Shown here: piece by piece, positions 1 to 11,460 of the stretch
Numbering within the stretch: position 1 is the stretch's first letter
Layout: every line of letters begins with the position of its first letter
Source: Casuarina equisetifolia
Lineage: Eukaryota; Streptophyta; Magnoliopsida; Fagales; Casuarinaceae
Assembly (NCBI GenBank): GCA_028551475.1
Contig: CM052361.1
Span: forward strand, 8,625,501-8,689,500
Length of the DNA: 64,000 nt
Direction: 5' to 3'
Position numbers and translations under genes: made by a program
The notes under the pieces: model-generated
The model's input: only the letters and a program-made list of their open reading frames with translations
Database searches by the model: none
What the model was told of the DNA's origin: nothing

Positions 1-240
1 CCACACTAATAGTTTTCGGATATTTTTTTGCGAGAAAAGGTTCTTATTTTTTATTCATTATTTCTGTTACGGCAAGCATTATACTTAGTATGGAGCAGGG
101 AAGTTTCAAATTAAAGGATATTATAAAATGTTGAAGTATGACTAGCGACAAGATGAGACATCACGGAACATTGAAAGAATTGGAAGACGTATAAAAGAAG
201 AGAAGATTAAATATTTCTAAGAATAGAGCTGATTTTTGAT

Positions 241-376
241 GGGGATTGAACCTCTAACCTAGTGAACGGTAAAGAATTCCTTGATTTTTGGTCATTAAGC
301 CAAGAGATTTCTTTGAAAATAGGGCTGAAGAAAATTATGTTGTATTTTTCTTTCCATGTAAACTTGACAAGTAAAC
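241..376. repeat. Direct repeat, left copy, flanking copia-A
   Basis: This stretch matches 6116-6260 closely. Both share the blocks 'ttgaacct', 'gtcattaagccaag', 'ggactgaagaaaat' (gggctgaagaaaat here) and 'gtaaacttgacaagtaaac' in the same order. The copies differ by substitutions and small indels, so the duplication is old. It lies outside the copia-A target duplication, so it existed before that insertion. A shorter related block ('aattcaacta') follows at about 459-469 and again at 6269-6278. No coding capacity is apparent, and bases 1-240 hold nothing else I recognise. Confidence 0.75.
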
Positions 377-625
377 TGCAACCAATAACTTTAGTTGTTG
401 TAATTATTCTGCCATTAATTTACGTTTATTCCATCATGCAAACATTAAGTTCTAGAGAAATTCAACTACCAGAGGAGCCTGCAAGCGAACTCCGAAAAGG
501 CAAAAAAAAAGCTGTTTTCTGCTGTTTTCTGTAAAGAAAATAATAAATTTCTACTTAAGCATCCAAATTTGTTTCATACCAATTTCTTACTTCTTCAGTT
601 TTGGTGGTTCAAATTAGTTTGCGAT

Positions 626-1299
626 AGTTAAAAATAACAATTTCTACAATATATTGTAGAAATTATTATAAAAATATGAAGAACAATATGAAGAACAATA
701 TGAAAAACAATATGAAAGTAGTAATTTTGTATTGCTTGAGTGAATCATTGAGTACACACCAACTACCTTTTTATAGTAGTTGGAAAAACAAACGTAAATC
801 ATCTCTTAATGATGATGATCAATACAATTGATTATGAAAAACCAAAAAACATGAAAAACCCTAAGACCTTTTAGATTTTGAGCGGAAAATTTCATCAATA
901 GAATTGATGATTCTTTTATTTTTTATTGAAATAAAGAGATCGTTTTCCTCTGATTAAAATGCCTCTTATTTCACCTTGAACCGTTTTGTATAACTGTTAA
1001 ACGAAGGAGACAAATCGTTGTTCTCTCGCGGGTGTGAGGAAAAAGATGACGCGCGTGAGTTATACGCGCGCGTCTTTATTTTGTCTGTGAGTTGCCTTGG
1101 CTGAATGGCGTGTGTGGTACACGCGCCTGCTTTAATAACTGTCGCTTCTTCGCTTCTTCGAATTCAGATATCGCTGACGTATTTATTTTCAAAATTTGAT
1201 TTTTGGTTTTTGATTTAGAAATGGTTCTCGCCGGTTCCGTTTCTGTTTTTAATTCTGGCAAGATATTCGGCAATTCTGTTTTGGTTTGTATTTCTAACA
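626..1299 (-). repeat. Copia-A 3' LTR
   Basis: This LTR begins on the minus strand with TGTTAGAAAT and ends ...TTTTTAACT, so its termini are TG...CT rather than TG...CA. A perfect 26-bp palindrome (639-664, half-site aatttctacaata) lies near its minus-strand 3' end, followed by three degenerate copies of an 11-12 bp unit, gaacaatatga (about 678-716). The pol reading frame runs without a stop into this LTR and ends at 1076. Confidence 0.93.
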
Positions 1300-4200
1300 T
1301 CCCCCCACAAGTTGACGTGTTGGTCCGCACCGTGAGCTTGTTTTGAAGTAGTTGAAAACGGGTCGAAGATAGGCCTTTTGTAAATATATCAGTTGTTTGA
1401 TCCACAGAAGAAATAAAATGCACAGAAAGTTTCTTTGTTTTGATTCTTTCACGAATAAAATGAAAATCAACCTCAACATGTTTGGTTCTTGCATGAAAAA
1501 CAAGATTAGTAGTTAGATAAAGTGGGGATAAATTATCACACCATAGCGTGGGAGGACTAGATTGGTTGACTTGAAGATCTTGTAATTGAGCTTCTATCCA
1601 AATAAGTTCTGCAGCAATATCAGCAAGACATTTGAGTTCAGCTTCTGTACTAGAGCGTGCAACAGTCTTTTGTTTTCTAGAACTCCAAGAAATTAAATTT
1701 GTTCTGAGAAAAATACAAAAGCCTCCAGTGGATTTACGATCATCATGATCACCAGCCCATCCAACATCAGAATATGCATGGAGATTACAATTTGATGATT
1801 TTGTTATTTGAATACCATATCTAGGGGTATCAACTAGAAATCGTAGGATACGTTTGACAAATGCCCAATGAGTAAGAGTAGGAGCATGCATGTATTGGCA
1901 TGCAGTGTTTACAGCATAGGAAATATCAGGGCGTGTAAGTGTTAAATATTGAAGAGATCCGACAATACTACGGTAATGTGTTAGGTCTGAGTAGGGTTCA
2001 CCATCGGATATAGATGGTGGATGATTTGTTGTGCATGGGGTAGACATCCCGCGGGCTTCATTCATTTTGGCTCGAAAAAGTATTTCATGAGCAAATTTTG
2101 GTTGATGAAGCAAAAGACTATTTGTAGAATATTTAGCTTCAATTCCCAAAAAATAATGTAAGTTACCTAAGTCCTTAATATCAAATTCAGTCCTGAATTG
2201 TTCAAGGATTTTGGACAATGGTGCAGTAGAACTTCCTGTAAAAATAATATCATCAACATACACAAGGAGAAATGCACTGTATTTTTTGTATGTAATACGA
2301 ATAATGAAGAGTCTGCTTGGAAAATTTTGAACCCAATATGTTGAAGAAATTTAGTAAGACGATGATTCCAAGCTCTTAGAGCTTGTTTTAATCCATACAA
2401 GGATCGTTTTAGTCGACAAACAAAGTCTGGTTTAGTAGAGTCAATGAATCCTTGTGGTTGAGTCATATATACTTCTTCATCTAGTATACCATGTAAGAAG
2501 GCATTTTTGACATCAAGTTGTTTAATAGTCCATCCGCTAGTATATGCCAAAGCAATGATAATTCTTACTGTAATAGGCTTAGCAACAGGACTAAATGTAT
2601 CATGATAATCAATACTAGGTCGTTAATGAAATCCTTTAGCAACCAATCGTGCTTTATATCGTTCTAGAGTGCCATCAGATTTTTGCTTAACTTTATATAC
2701 CCATTTACATCCTATAGGAATAATATTTTAAGGTAAAGGGACAAGTTCCCAAGTGTGATTTTTTAACAAAGCATTATATTCTTTAACCATAGCAACACGC
2801 CAATTAGGATCTTTTGAGGCTTCTGTATAGTTTTTAGGTTCAATAAAAGGATGTATAGAGGTTGTTAAAGCATATGTATGATCACGCAATAAAGTGCGTT
2901 TGGATATTGTACCTCCTTTGAGTCGTGTAACCATGGAATGGTTCTTAGTGGAAGATTGTGGGAGCATGTCATGAGCTTCTCCTGTTGTGTTGTGCTTTGT
3001 AGTATTTTCTGACGTAATGTCAGTAGAAAGAGGTGGTATTAGTGTATTGGTAACAACTTTTGATGTATTTACGTGTTGAAAGGGAAATACATTTTCATCA
3101 AATATGGCATCTGCAACAATATAAATTGTTTTTGTTTGTAAACAAAGACAACGATAGCCTTTATATCCTATAGGATAGCCCAAGAAAACACAAGGTTTGG
3201 AACGTATAGTAAGTTTATGTGAAGCATAGGGTCTTAAATAAGGAAATACTAAACACCCTAAAACTCGTAAATGAGAGATACTAGGTTGTTGATGAAACAA
3301 TTTTTCCCATGGAGTTGTGTTGGCTAGTGCTGAGCTTGGTAGGCGATTAATAATATGTGTGGCGCTTTCAAAGATAAAATCCCAATATTGAAGTGGTATA
3401 TGGGCATGATTCATCATTGATAACCCGGATTCAGTGATATGTCGATGTTTTCTTTCAGCAGTCCCATTTTGAAATGACGCATATGGACTTGATATACGTT
3501 GATAAATACCTTTATTGGATAATAGAGTTTTAAAGTCTTTGGAAGTAAATTCAGCAGCTCCATTACATTGAATGGTTTTGATGGTAGTTTGAAGTTGATT
3601 TTGAACGAATGTTTGAAAATTTGTAAAGATCTGAAGAAATTTTTCTCTTGTTTTCATGGAATAGAGCCATGTAAATTTAGAATAGTCATCAATAAAACAA
3701 ATATAATATCTATTCCGTTGTGATGATGTAATTAGTGCAGGGCCCCATATATCAAAATGGACTAAGTCCAAATGAGCGTTGAAAATATTATGGGTAGATA
3801 AATGTGATTGTCGTCGACTTTTACTGATGCGACAAGCAGTACAAGACAATGAAAGATGTCCAGTAAATTAAATATTCAAAAGTTTCAGCAATCTTATTAC
3901 ATTTGCATAATTAAGATGACCTAATCTATAATGCCATGCCATTACATTGATTGTAGAAATATGAAAAGACTTTGGCGATTGCTGAAGAGTACTCAAGTTG
4001 ATGCGATAAAGGCTATGTTTAGTTGGTCCTTGGAGTGGGATTCGTCCCGTGTTCAAACTCTGTACATGACAGAAATTGGGAAAAAATGAGAAAACGCAAT
4101 TGTTATCTTTGGTAAACTTTGAAACAGATAACAATCGTTTTGTTATATTAGGCATAATAAGTACATCAGAAACATTGATATGAGTAGGGGTTAATAAAGT

Positions 4201-5340
4201 ACCTTTGTGGGTTATTGGAAATGCCATGCCATCCCTTACAATAACAGCTTGATTCCCATCATAATTAAGTAGTTGCGTAATATCATAAGCATCTGGTGAG
4301 ATATGATGTGTAGCACTAGAATCAGGGAACCAATCAGTTTCATGAGAGGCTTGATGTGGTTGGTGTGGAGCCTTTTTAACAGTATTTGCCTGAATATTCT
4401 GGTGGCCTTGAAAGTTATTAGTAGGCCCAGAATTAGAAGGAACATACCTATAATGACATTGACGTGCAAGATGTCCTGGTTTGTGACAGATTTGACAAAG
4501 AACATTGCGCCGAGGTTTGCTACTATAACGAGGAACAGAGGTATGTCCTGGAGTGGTGATATGAGTGGATCAGCTTACTGGAGTGACTGAAGATGGGGAA
4601 AAATTTTGAGTAGTTGGAAGGGGAGCAGGACTAGTGGCAAAGGCAGCTGCAGTTGGTGAGCCTTGGGTAGCCATTTCAATGTGAGCTTCCTGGGTAAGAA
4701 GTAACCCACGAAGATCTTTGCAAGGAAGAGATGAAGTGCGAGTATGAACAGCAACAACAGTGGCAAGAGGGGCATAAGGTGTGCCAAGACCTCGGAAAAC
4801 ATGAGTTAAGTACTCATTTTCAGAAATAACTTCACCTACAAGTGAAAGTTAATCAACAATACCATCAACTTCTTGAAGAAATTCAGTTACCATTCGATGC
4901 CCTTTGGTTACTGTTTGAAGGCGTAGGCGAAGAGCAGAAACTCGCGCAGAACTATGAGCCATAAATTCAAAGGATAAGACCTGCCATATCTCAGCAGAGG
5001 TTTTGCATTGTCTAGCAGTGGTCACAATAGTGTCATTACAAGTGCAAAAAATTCAGCCACGAGCAGTATGATCCCGAATTATCCAATCTTGGTAAGCGAG
5101 ATTGGAGTCACAAGTGATGTTGCCTTGTTCATCAGTTTTGGTAAGAAACTCGTTAGGACAAGGAAATGAGCCATCAACAACACCAAGTAACCCATTTGCT
5201 TGAAGGAAAGGCTCAATTCGAGCTTTCCAAACAAGAAAATTAGGACCTTTGAGTTGCACACCAATGGCAGGAAGAGGACCGGGATTGGGTAGCGGAAGAG
5301 CATGAGTAGCAGCATGAATGTGGGTGACAGTGGAAGCCAT
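1076..5340 (-). pseudogene. Copia-A gag-pol polyprotein, inactivated
   Basis: Decayed polyprotein read from an ATG at 5340. Gag carries a CCHC zinc knuckle (C-Q-I-C...GHLARQC, about 4455-4500). Protease has DSSA where DSGA is usual (about 4305-4320). Integrase has the GAG-pre-integrase and core regions (about 2900-4000); at the second catalytic Asp position the motif reads CNGA, so Asp is replaced by Asn. RT starts after [10 protein letters not shown] (about 2690-2715) and keeps YVDD (about 2250-2262). RNase H keeps the STEAEL block. In-frame stops lie at about 5053, 4850, 4575, 3868, 2728 and 2622. A length change in an A-run near 2284-2290 shifts the frame just before YVDD. Family assignment is secure. 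Confidence 0.93.
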
Positions 5341-5414
5341 CTACAAAAGGATCGAGAAAAGAAAAAAAAAGCTTTTGAAGAAAAGCTTTCACCAAAAAGG
5401 CTAAATTGATACCA

Positions 5415-6091
5415 AGTTAAAAATAACAATTTCTACAATATATTGTAGAAATTATTATAAAAATATAAAGAACAATATGAAGAACAATATGAAAAACAAT
5501 ATGAAAGTAATAATTTTGTATTGCTTGAGTGAATCATTGAGTACACACCAACTACCTTTTTATAGTGGTTGGAAAAACAAACGTAAATCATCTCTTAATG
5601 ATGATGATCAATACAATTGATTATGAAAAACCAAAAAATATGAAGAACCCTAAGACCTTTTAGATTTTGAGCGGAAAATTTCATCAATAGAATTGATGAT
5701 TCTTTTTATTTTTTTATTGAAATAAAGAGATCGTTTTCCTCTAATTAAAACGCCTCTTATTTCACCTTGAACCGTTTTGTATAACTATTAAACGAAGGAG
5801 ACGAATCGTTGTTCTCTCGCAGGCGTGAGGAAGAAGATGACGCACGTGAGTTATACGCATGCGTCTTTATTTTGTCTATGAGTTGCCTTGGCTGAATGGC
5901 GCGTGTGGTACACACACCTGCTTTAATAACTGTCGCTTCTTCTTCTTCTTTGGATTCAGATATCGCCAACGTATTTATTTTCAAATTTTGATTTTCAGTT
6001 TTTAATTTAGAAATGGTTCTCGCTGGTTCCGTTTCTGTTTTTAATTCTGGCAAGATATTCAGCAGTTCTGTTTTGGTTTGTATTTCTAACA
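5415..6091 (-). repeat. Copia-A 5' LTR
   Basis: Partner of 626-1299, with the same ends, the same 26-bp palindrome (5428-5453) and the same short tandem unit (about 5467-5505). Most differences from its partner are G/A or C/T transitions, many at CG or CNG sites. The primer-binding site abuts its low-coordinate side (about 5405-5414). Confidence 0.93.
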
Positions 6092-6115
6092 GCGATGTTC
6101 AAGAATATTTTTCAA

Positions 6116-6260
6116 GGGGGTTTGAACCTTTAACCTAATGGACTCATAGGTAAGGAGTTCCTTAATTTTTTGTCATTAAGCCAAGGAAGAGACTCTTTAA
6201 AAATAGGACTGAAGAAAATAATGTTGTATTTTTGCTTCTATGTAAACTTGACAAGTAAAC
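6116..6260. repeat. Direct repeat, right copy, flanking copia-A
   Basis: Second copy of the 241-376 repeat. Together they show that copia-A landed between two tandem copies of an older sequence. Bases 6290-6923 are AT-rich and hold no gene that I can see. Confidence 0.7.
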
Positions 6261-6923
6261 GTAGAAAAATTCAACTACTTGTGTCTTTTTTTTCGTCATC
6301 TTCAAAACCCAAAATTCCAACATTAAACAAATATTCTATTTCTTCCTAATACTTTAATAGTTTTGGAACAGATTGAGATCAACAAAGACTTTTTATTAAC
6401 TTTAGACTCCTTGTGACTAAAGTAATTTGAAATTTTTTTAAATTATTTGATTCGAAGATTATGTTACCATTTCATTGCCATTTTAAAAAGAAAAGTAAAA
6501 TAACAAACGCTAGTTTTTGTCGCTTTCTACTGTTTCTTTTAATCTATCCATTCAGACATTGGAGTTAAGATGATGAAGATTTTTTACAACAAATAATCTC
6601 AATGGGTTCATCTCAAAGGATGTTATCACTTAATTTCATATTCAATTGAAATAGATTTTTAATCATTTGTGAATCAATCATTACTGCTGCATTTTCGTGT
6701 GGCAGTGTACCTGAGCCACGTTCTTTACATGATAAATTCTCTAGGACAAATGGTTCCTACACTTAAAGGATGATTAGCCATGGCTGTTTTTTGGTGCTAT
6801 TTTCTATCATGAACTTCTCTCTCCTTAGTTTCACCCTTTGGAAATTATGAGTTTTTGCCTTTTGAGAATTCTAATTTGGTCTTTGATCCTTTTTTTTTTC
6901 TCTTTCTCTCTAATATAGAATAT

Positions 6924-7183
6924 TGTTGGATATACGCATAGATATTCTCTTTGATATTTTCTTGATATGACTTGGTTTTCTTTCCATATGGCATGATCAA
7001 TTTACAGAATTATTTGTAGGTAAAGTAAGGGAAGATTTTTTTTATATTTTATTTCCATGTATATTTGTATTGTTGGAGATCCTTTGTATTGTATAAAGGA
7101 TAAACATTGTACATCTTTTCTTTAAGAAGTCATATAGAGAAAGATCCCTAAACCTGGCATTTTTACCTTTTCACTTTATGACA
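6924..7183 (+). repeat. Copia-B 5' LTR
   Basis: A 260-bp LTR starting TGTTGGATATACGCA and ending ...TTTATGACA, followed at 7184 by tgctatcataagcc, a decayed tRNA-Met primer-binding site. It matches 15105-15329 over shared blocks such as 'ataaaggataa', 'cattgtaca' and 'tttctttaag'. Divergence is clearly larger than for copia-A or copia-C, so this is an older element. Confidence 0.85.
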
Positions 7184-7197
7184 TGCTATCATAAGCC

Positions 7198-10100
7198 ATT
7201 TTTTCCTGACCTAAAGGTTCTATATTTTTTTACGTTGTTATTGCCTTACTACTTGCAATATAGTATTAAAACTCTAACATAGTAATTTGCATAAGTTTTA
7301 TTTTTCAGCCATTAAACACAACTTTATTGATTACCATGCTTAAGGCAATGAATTCACCTTTTGCTATTAACCATAACCTAATTCCTATGGTCTTAGATCA
7401 GGTCATTCTTATTAGACAAGTTTGAGTTCATCCTTTTTAACCTAGCCCATTTAATGGTTGCCTCACCAAGTGTAACCCATCTCTTAGGCCTTATTCTTAC
7501 ATTCCACTAGTGTAGGTTTTTTATAGGTTTAAACCATGATGGGCTAGCCCATGCATCTTTAGCCCATGTAGGTTCAAACTGGCCCAGTTAATGCTTTTGA
7601 TGTAGCCCATTTTTCATGCCCAATGCAGGTATTACATCAAGTTGGTACACCTTAGGCCCATTAGCCCCATCAAGTCTATTAGATCCTACTAATATCATTA
7701 AAATTCCAACAAAGTCAACCAAGTCTAGGATAAAATCCCCACCCATTTTAGCACCCAATTCTTTTGCCCTACCTCACCACTGCCAAGTCCAATAAGCAAC
7801 TCAAACTGGGCAACCCTTTTTACACCATGGTGTTTGATGGCCCTAAATTGTGCATTGTCGTGCCCTTGTCACAAAGGAAAAATGTAGGCTCATCAATGGG
7901 ACAATTTTGCTTCCTTTCAATGATTGTCTTGCATGTCAACATTATAAACGTTCCCAGCTAGTCTAGACATAGATCAAGAACTCTTTGTCTTCGAAGGTTG
8001 CCACTATGTCATGGTCAAACTATTGCATGAACCAACATGACAAAAGTGGAGCATCAAAGTGTCACGAGCCATGCAAATGAGACAAGTTCACATGAAGTGA
8101 GGAGTATAATAAGCAACTAGGGAAGCAAAAAGCTCGAAGGCATTGTTGTGAAATAAGATAAGGAGTGCAAAAAGTGCCTAAGCGATTAGCAAGAATTGAG
8201 TCTTGGTAAGAAAGGCAAAGGTGCATAAGCATAAGGAGATGCCAAGTATATGAAGGCCAAGATTTGCATAAAAAGGAGCAACTAAGGGCTAAGATGGAAG
8301 ATGAACATGTGTAAGATGTGAGAACCTATGGCATGCACTTAAGCTAAGTAAGCCAAAACAACAACATGGAAGGCGAAAGGTCATCTAGGGAATGGGTAAC
8401 AAGCATCTATGCTTGAAGGCGCATGTGAACACACAGAACAAAAGGCATGCAAGGACCAAAGCATTGTGCCTATTAGAGGTAGCTATTAAGGTGACCAATG
8501 AGAGTCATTAATGCTGCAACCATTAAAGTTTAAATAAAGCTATAGGGAGCTAACACATGGCAAGACAAGGCACTAACCAAGGAGGTTTAATGCAAGTATT
8601 TAAGAACCTAAATAGGGAAGAGAGAAGGCTGGTTAGGAAGACTTAATGTGAGCCTTATACCAAAAAGGGCTTCCTTAAAAAAACCTCTCGGGTGAGTGAA
8701 TGAGCAAGGGAAACATGAGAATATATTTACCCTTTCATTTATGGATGATAAGTTATGGTAAATGGGAGGTAGCTTAGGTTGGTCATGTATTAAATAGGGG
8801 CAACTCTTCATATCCCTCATTATACATGTGTATTTTTGGGAATGGAACTTTCTCTTTCTCCAACTTTTATTCTATACACTATCTAATTTGCCAACCCAAG
8901 CAACTGAAAAAGGATTGAATCATTGGCTAACCTAGTAGCAACCAAAGGCTAGGTGCTAGGTGGTCTTGAGAATAGTCAAGCTTTCACTACTGGTCTTCTA
9001 TTAACTAAAGAAGCAAAATTTCTCTAAGATAGCATTCACAAGATGTATTGACACTTTAATCATGTTAAATGGTTTAGATTGCCTAATCCTTTACTAAGTT
9101 GAAGCAAAGCAACCTTTTGGTTAGTGTTTGCTTCAACCATTTCTTAGGCTTCTATAACAAACTAAACTAGGCTAAGCAACCACTCGAGGGTCCCAATTCA
9201 ACTTTGTGACAATATCAATGAATCAAATAACAAGGGCACATAAGACATTTTTTATTAATCTCAAAATAAGATTTACACTACCTTCTGATAGTAGGTTCTT
9301 GATATGTTCTTACATCATCAAAGTACCTTTAAGTGGGAAGCACCATCATCTTGATGGCTTGTGCCATGGCTACACAATGAGCATTTGCCACATAAAGGGA
9401 ACAACAATGGTTAGGTTGCTCAAATGGCCATTTTAAGGTTTCTTAAGAATGAAACATGAGCCTTTGTACCTAAGATGGACCAACATGATTAAAACCCTAA
9501 ATCGAATAGTCTTTATGTGATCTAGCTTGCACCTTCACCAATGGCTCCTACGTCTTCACTCTCGCACCTCCATTTGACAACTTTCATCACACTATGTCTT
9601 TAGCAATTAAAACTATAGGATTTTAACCTCCTTAGTCAATCAAACAAAGGGATTGAATTGATTGGTGGCTTAAAAATATTTTCCAACAATTGTAAAAGAA
9701 TAATAATATGAAGCAATCACATAACGATAGCAAGATTTTTAAAAGGCTCAGCCCACAACAAACAAAAACTTACATCCCCTGTTACCTTTTAATTAGTGTG
9801 GCTAAAAGGATTTTTTTACTATTCTTTGTAATTCTTACAAAATTTCATCACTTTTACATCCAATCTTTTCTCCAAGAGATCAATCCAAATCTCACCATAG
9901 TCCAATGGTAAATAAAGCAACACGAGATAATACACTTGCTAAGAATATAAAAGTTAAGCAAGTAATAACACCCAATAGTCAAATCAATAATAACAATCAA
10001 AGTAGGAAAGAGATACTTAGTAATGTTTCAGCTTTGATGAACACATTGTAGGAGCAAAAGTGACTTGAATGCTTTAGAGTATGAGTGAATCCTTAGGTGT

Positions 10101-11460
10101 CTTTGTCTTGTAGCTTTTCCTTCTTTTTATAAACTTGTTCTTAAAGTAGATTTCCCTCACTTTCTTCATAGCCGTTGAACCTTCATAAATGCTAATTTTT
10201 TGCTTCTTTTTTTTTCCATAAAAATCATTTTTCTAATTCAACCTTTTTAAGGTTCATTTGAATTTGAAGTCCTAAATATCTTAACCACAAAGTAGAATTA
10301 TGTTGAACATTTTCCTTTATTGTAATCCATGGAAGTTATATTGATAGAATGTATTAAACCCACAAACTTGTCTCTATTAATAAATTCTCCAAAATAAAAC
10401 ATAAATTTGGACTCTATCTTTTCTTATTCCATAAAAATTCTACTAATGATTTTTAAGAATGTATGCCTGTGAAGATTTCTTATTTAGAAATTTCCAAGCC
10501 TATCACTTTGGACATTTGAATCTTGTTAACACTTCCTTCCATTCTTCTTTTGTATTATCCATTTTGAGCTCCTATTTTTATTTTCAAATAATATTTTTCT
10601 CTTACAAATAGATTTCTTACATGTTCCATTGATTTTCCCCAAAAATCATGCTTAAATTTGGTTCCTCAAGATTCTAAATTTTCTCCCTCAAACATTAGCC
10701 ATTTTTTCCTAACAAAAAGATCTTTTTCGAATTGTCAAATGGAAGATGATAGCTTTTCAAAATGACATAATTTTCTACTCAGTGAAACTCTGCATCTCAG
10801 GCTTCTTGGCTTGCGGGTTATAGGTTTGCATCTTATGTCATAGGTCATTCCATAGTCTCATCGTTGGATTTTAAGATTGCTTTGCAAATCATTGTTGATA
10901 GCCATCTCCTTTGGCCAATAGAATATTCCATGGCATTGCTTGGCTTGAATTTCATTAAGGTTTCTCAAGATCTTTTAGGTCATAACTGTGGATCACAAAT
11001 TTACCTTATGGGTTTTCATTTTTTCCTTCGGTTGATAATCTTTAGTGTGGGTAGATTTTTGTCAGTTAGGTTATGGAGCATAATTGAGTCATGTGCAAAG
11101 TTAACAGTAAGTAAGTTGTAAAATGGGTTGCATAAATCACAAATCAAGTCACTTAGGTCTCAAATCAAGTTGCATGAGTGCTAAGCTACGTTGCATAGGT
11201 TGAGCGAATGTGAGCTTGGTTGTGTATAAGCTATCCTAGGTTAGGCACTATGCAAGCTCTATGTGCACATGGGTTTTGTATGCATGAGTTGGATACATCT
11301 AGGTTATACAAGCTATGTGCTATTTAGATTATGCATAGGTCTATCGAACTTAGGCCTTATTTTCTAAATTCAACACCAAACACCTCAACAAGTAAAATAA
11401 AAACATTACCATATAAAACCCAAAATGAAATTTAATTTTTAAAATATTTCTCATATCAAA
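7198..11460. other. Non-coding interior of copia-B, probably nested TE debris
   Basis: About 4.3 kb lies between the copia-B primer-binding site and its first recognisable pol remnants. Only short ORFs occur and none resembles a protein family I know. Part of it (7430-7700) is rich in 'agccca' motifs like those at 35-37.6 kb. Another part (8000-8900) is purine-rich and includes a TATA-like 'tatttaagaacc' (about 8598) followed by AT-rich leader-like sequence, which could be the remnant of an LTR from another family. I could not find paired ends. Gag of copia-B should lie in its right part but is not readable. Confidence 0.4.

Larger units (their letters stand above)
626..6091 (-). mobile_element. 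Copia-A: Ty1/copia LTR retrotransposon
   Basis: Two LTRs of about 675 bp (626-1299 and 5415-6091) bound a gag-pol region read on the minus strand in copia order: gag, protease, integrase, reverse transcriptase, RNase H. A perfect 5-bp target duplication, gcgat, lies at 621-625 and 6092-6096. Just inside the 5' LTR the minus strand reads TTGGTATCAAT, an initiator-Met tRNA primer-binding site. Just inside the 3' LTR is a purine tract, TGTGGGGGGA (1300-1309, minus strand). The LTRs differ at roughly 33 sites by eye, about 5 percent and almost all transitions, so insertion is not recent. Stops and a frameshift make it non-autonomous. Confidence 0.95.

Noticed and set aside
262..534. 90-codon ORF at the left edge
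   Set aside because: It overlaps the old direct repeat, whose second copy does not preserve the frame.
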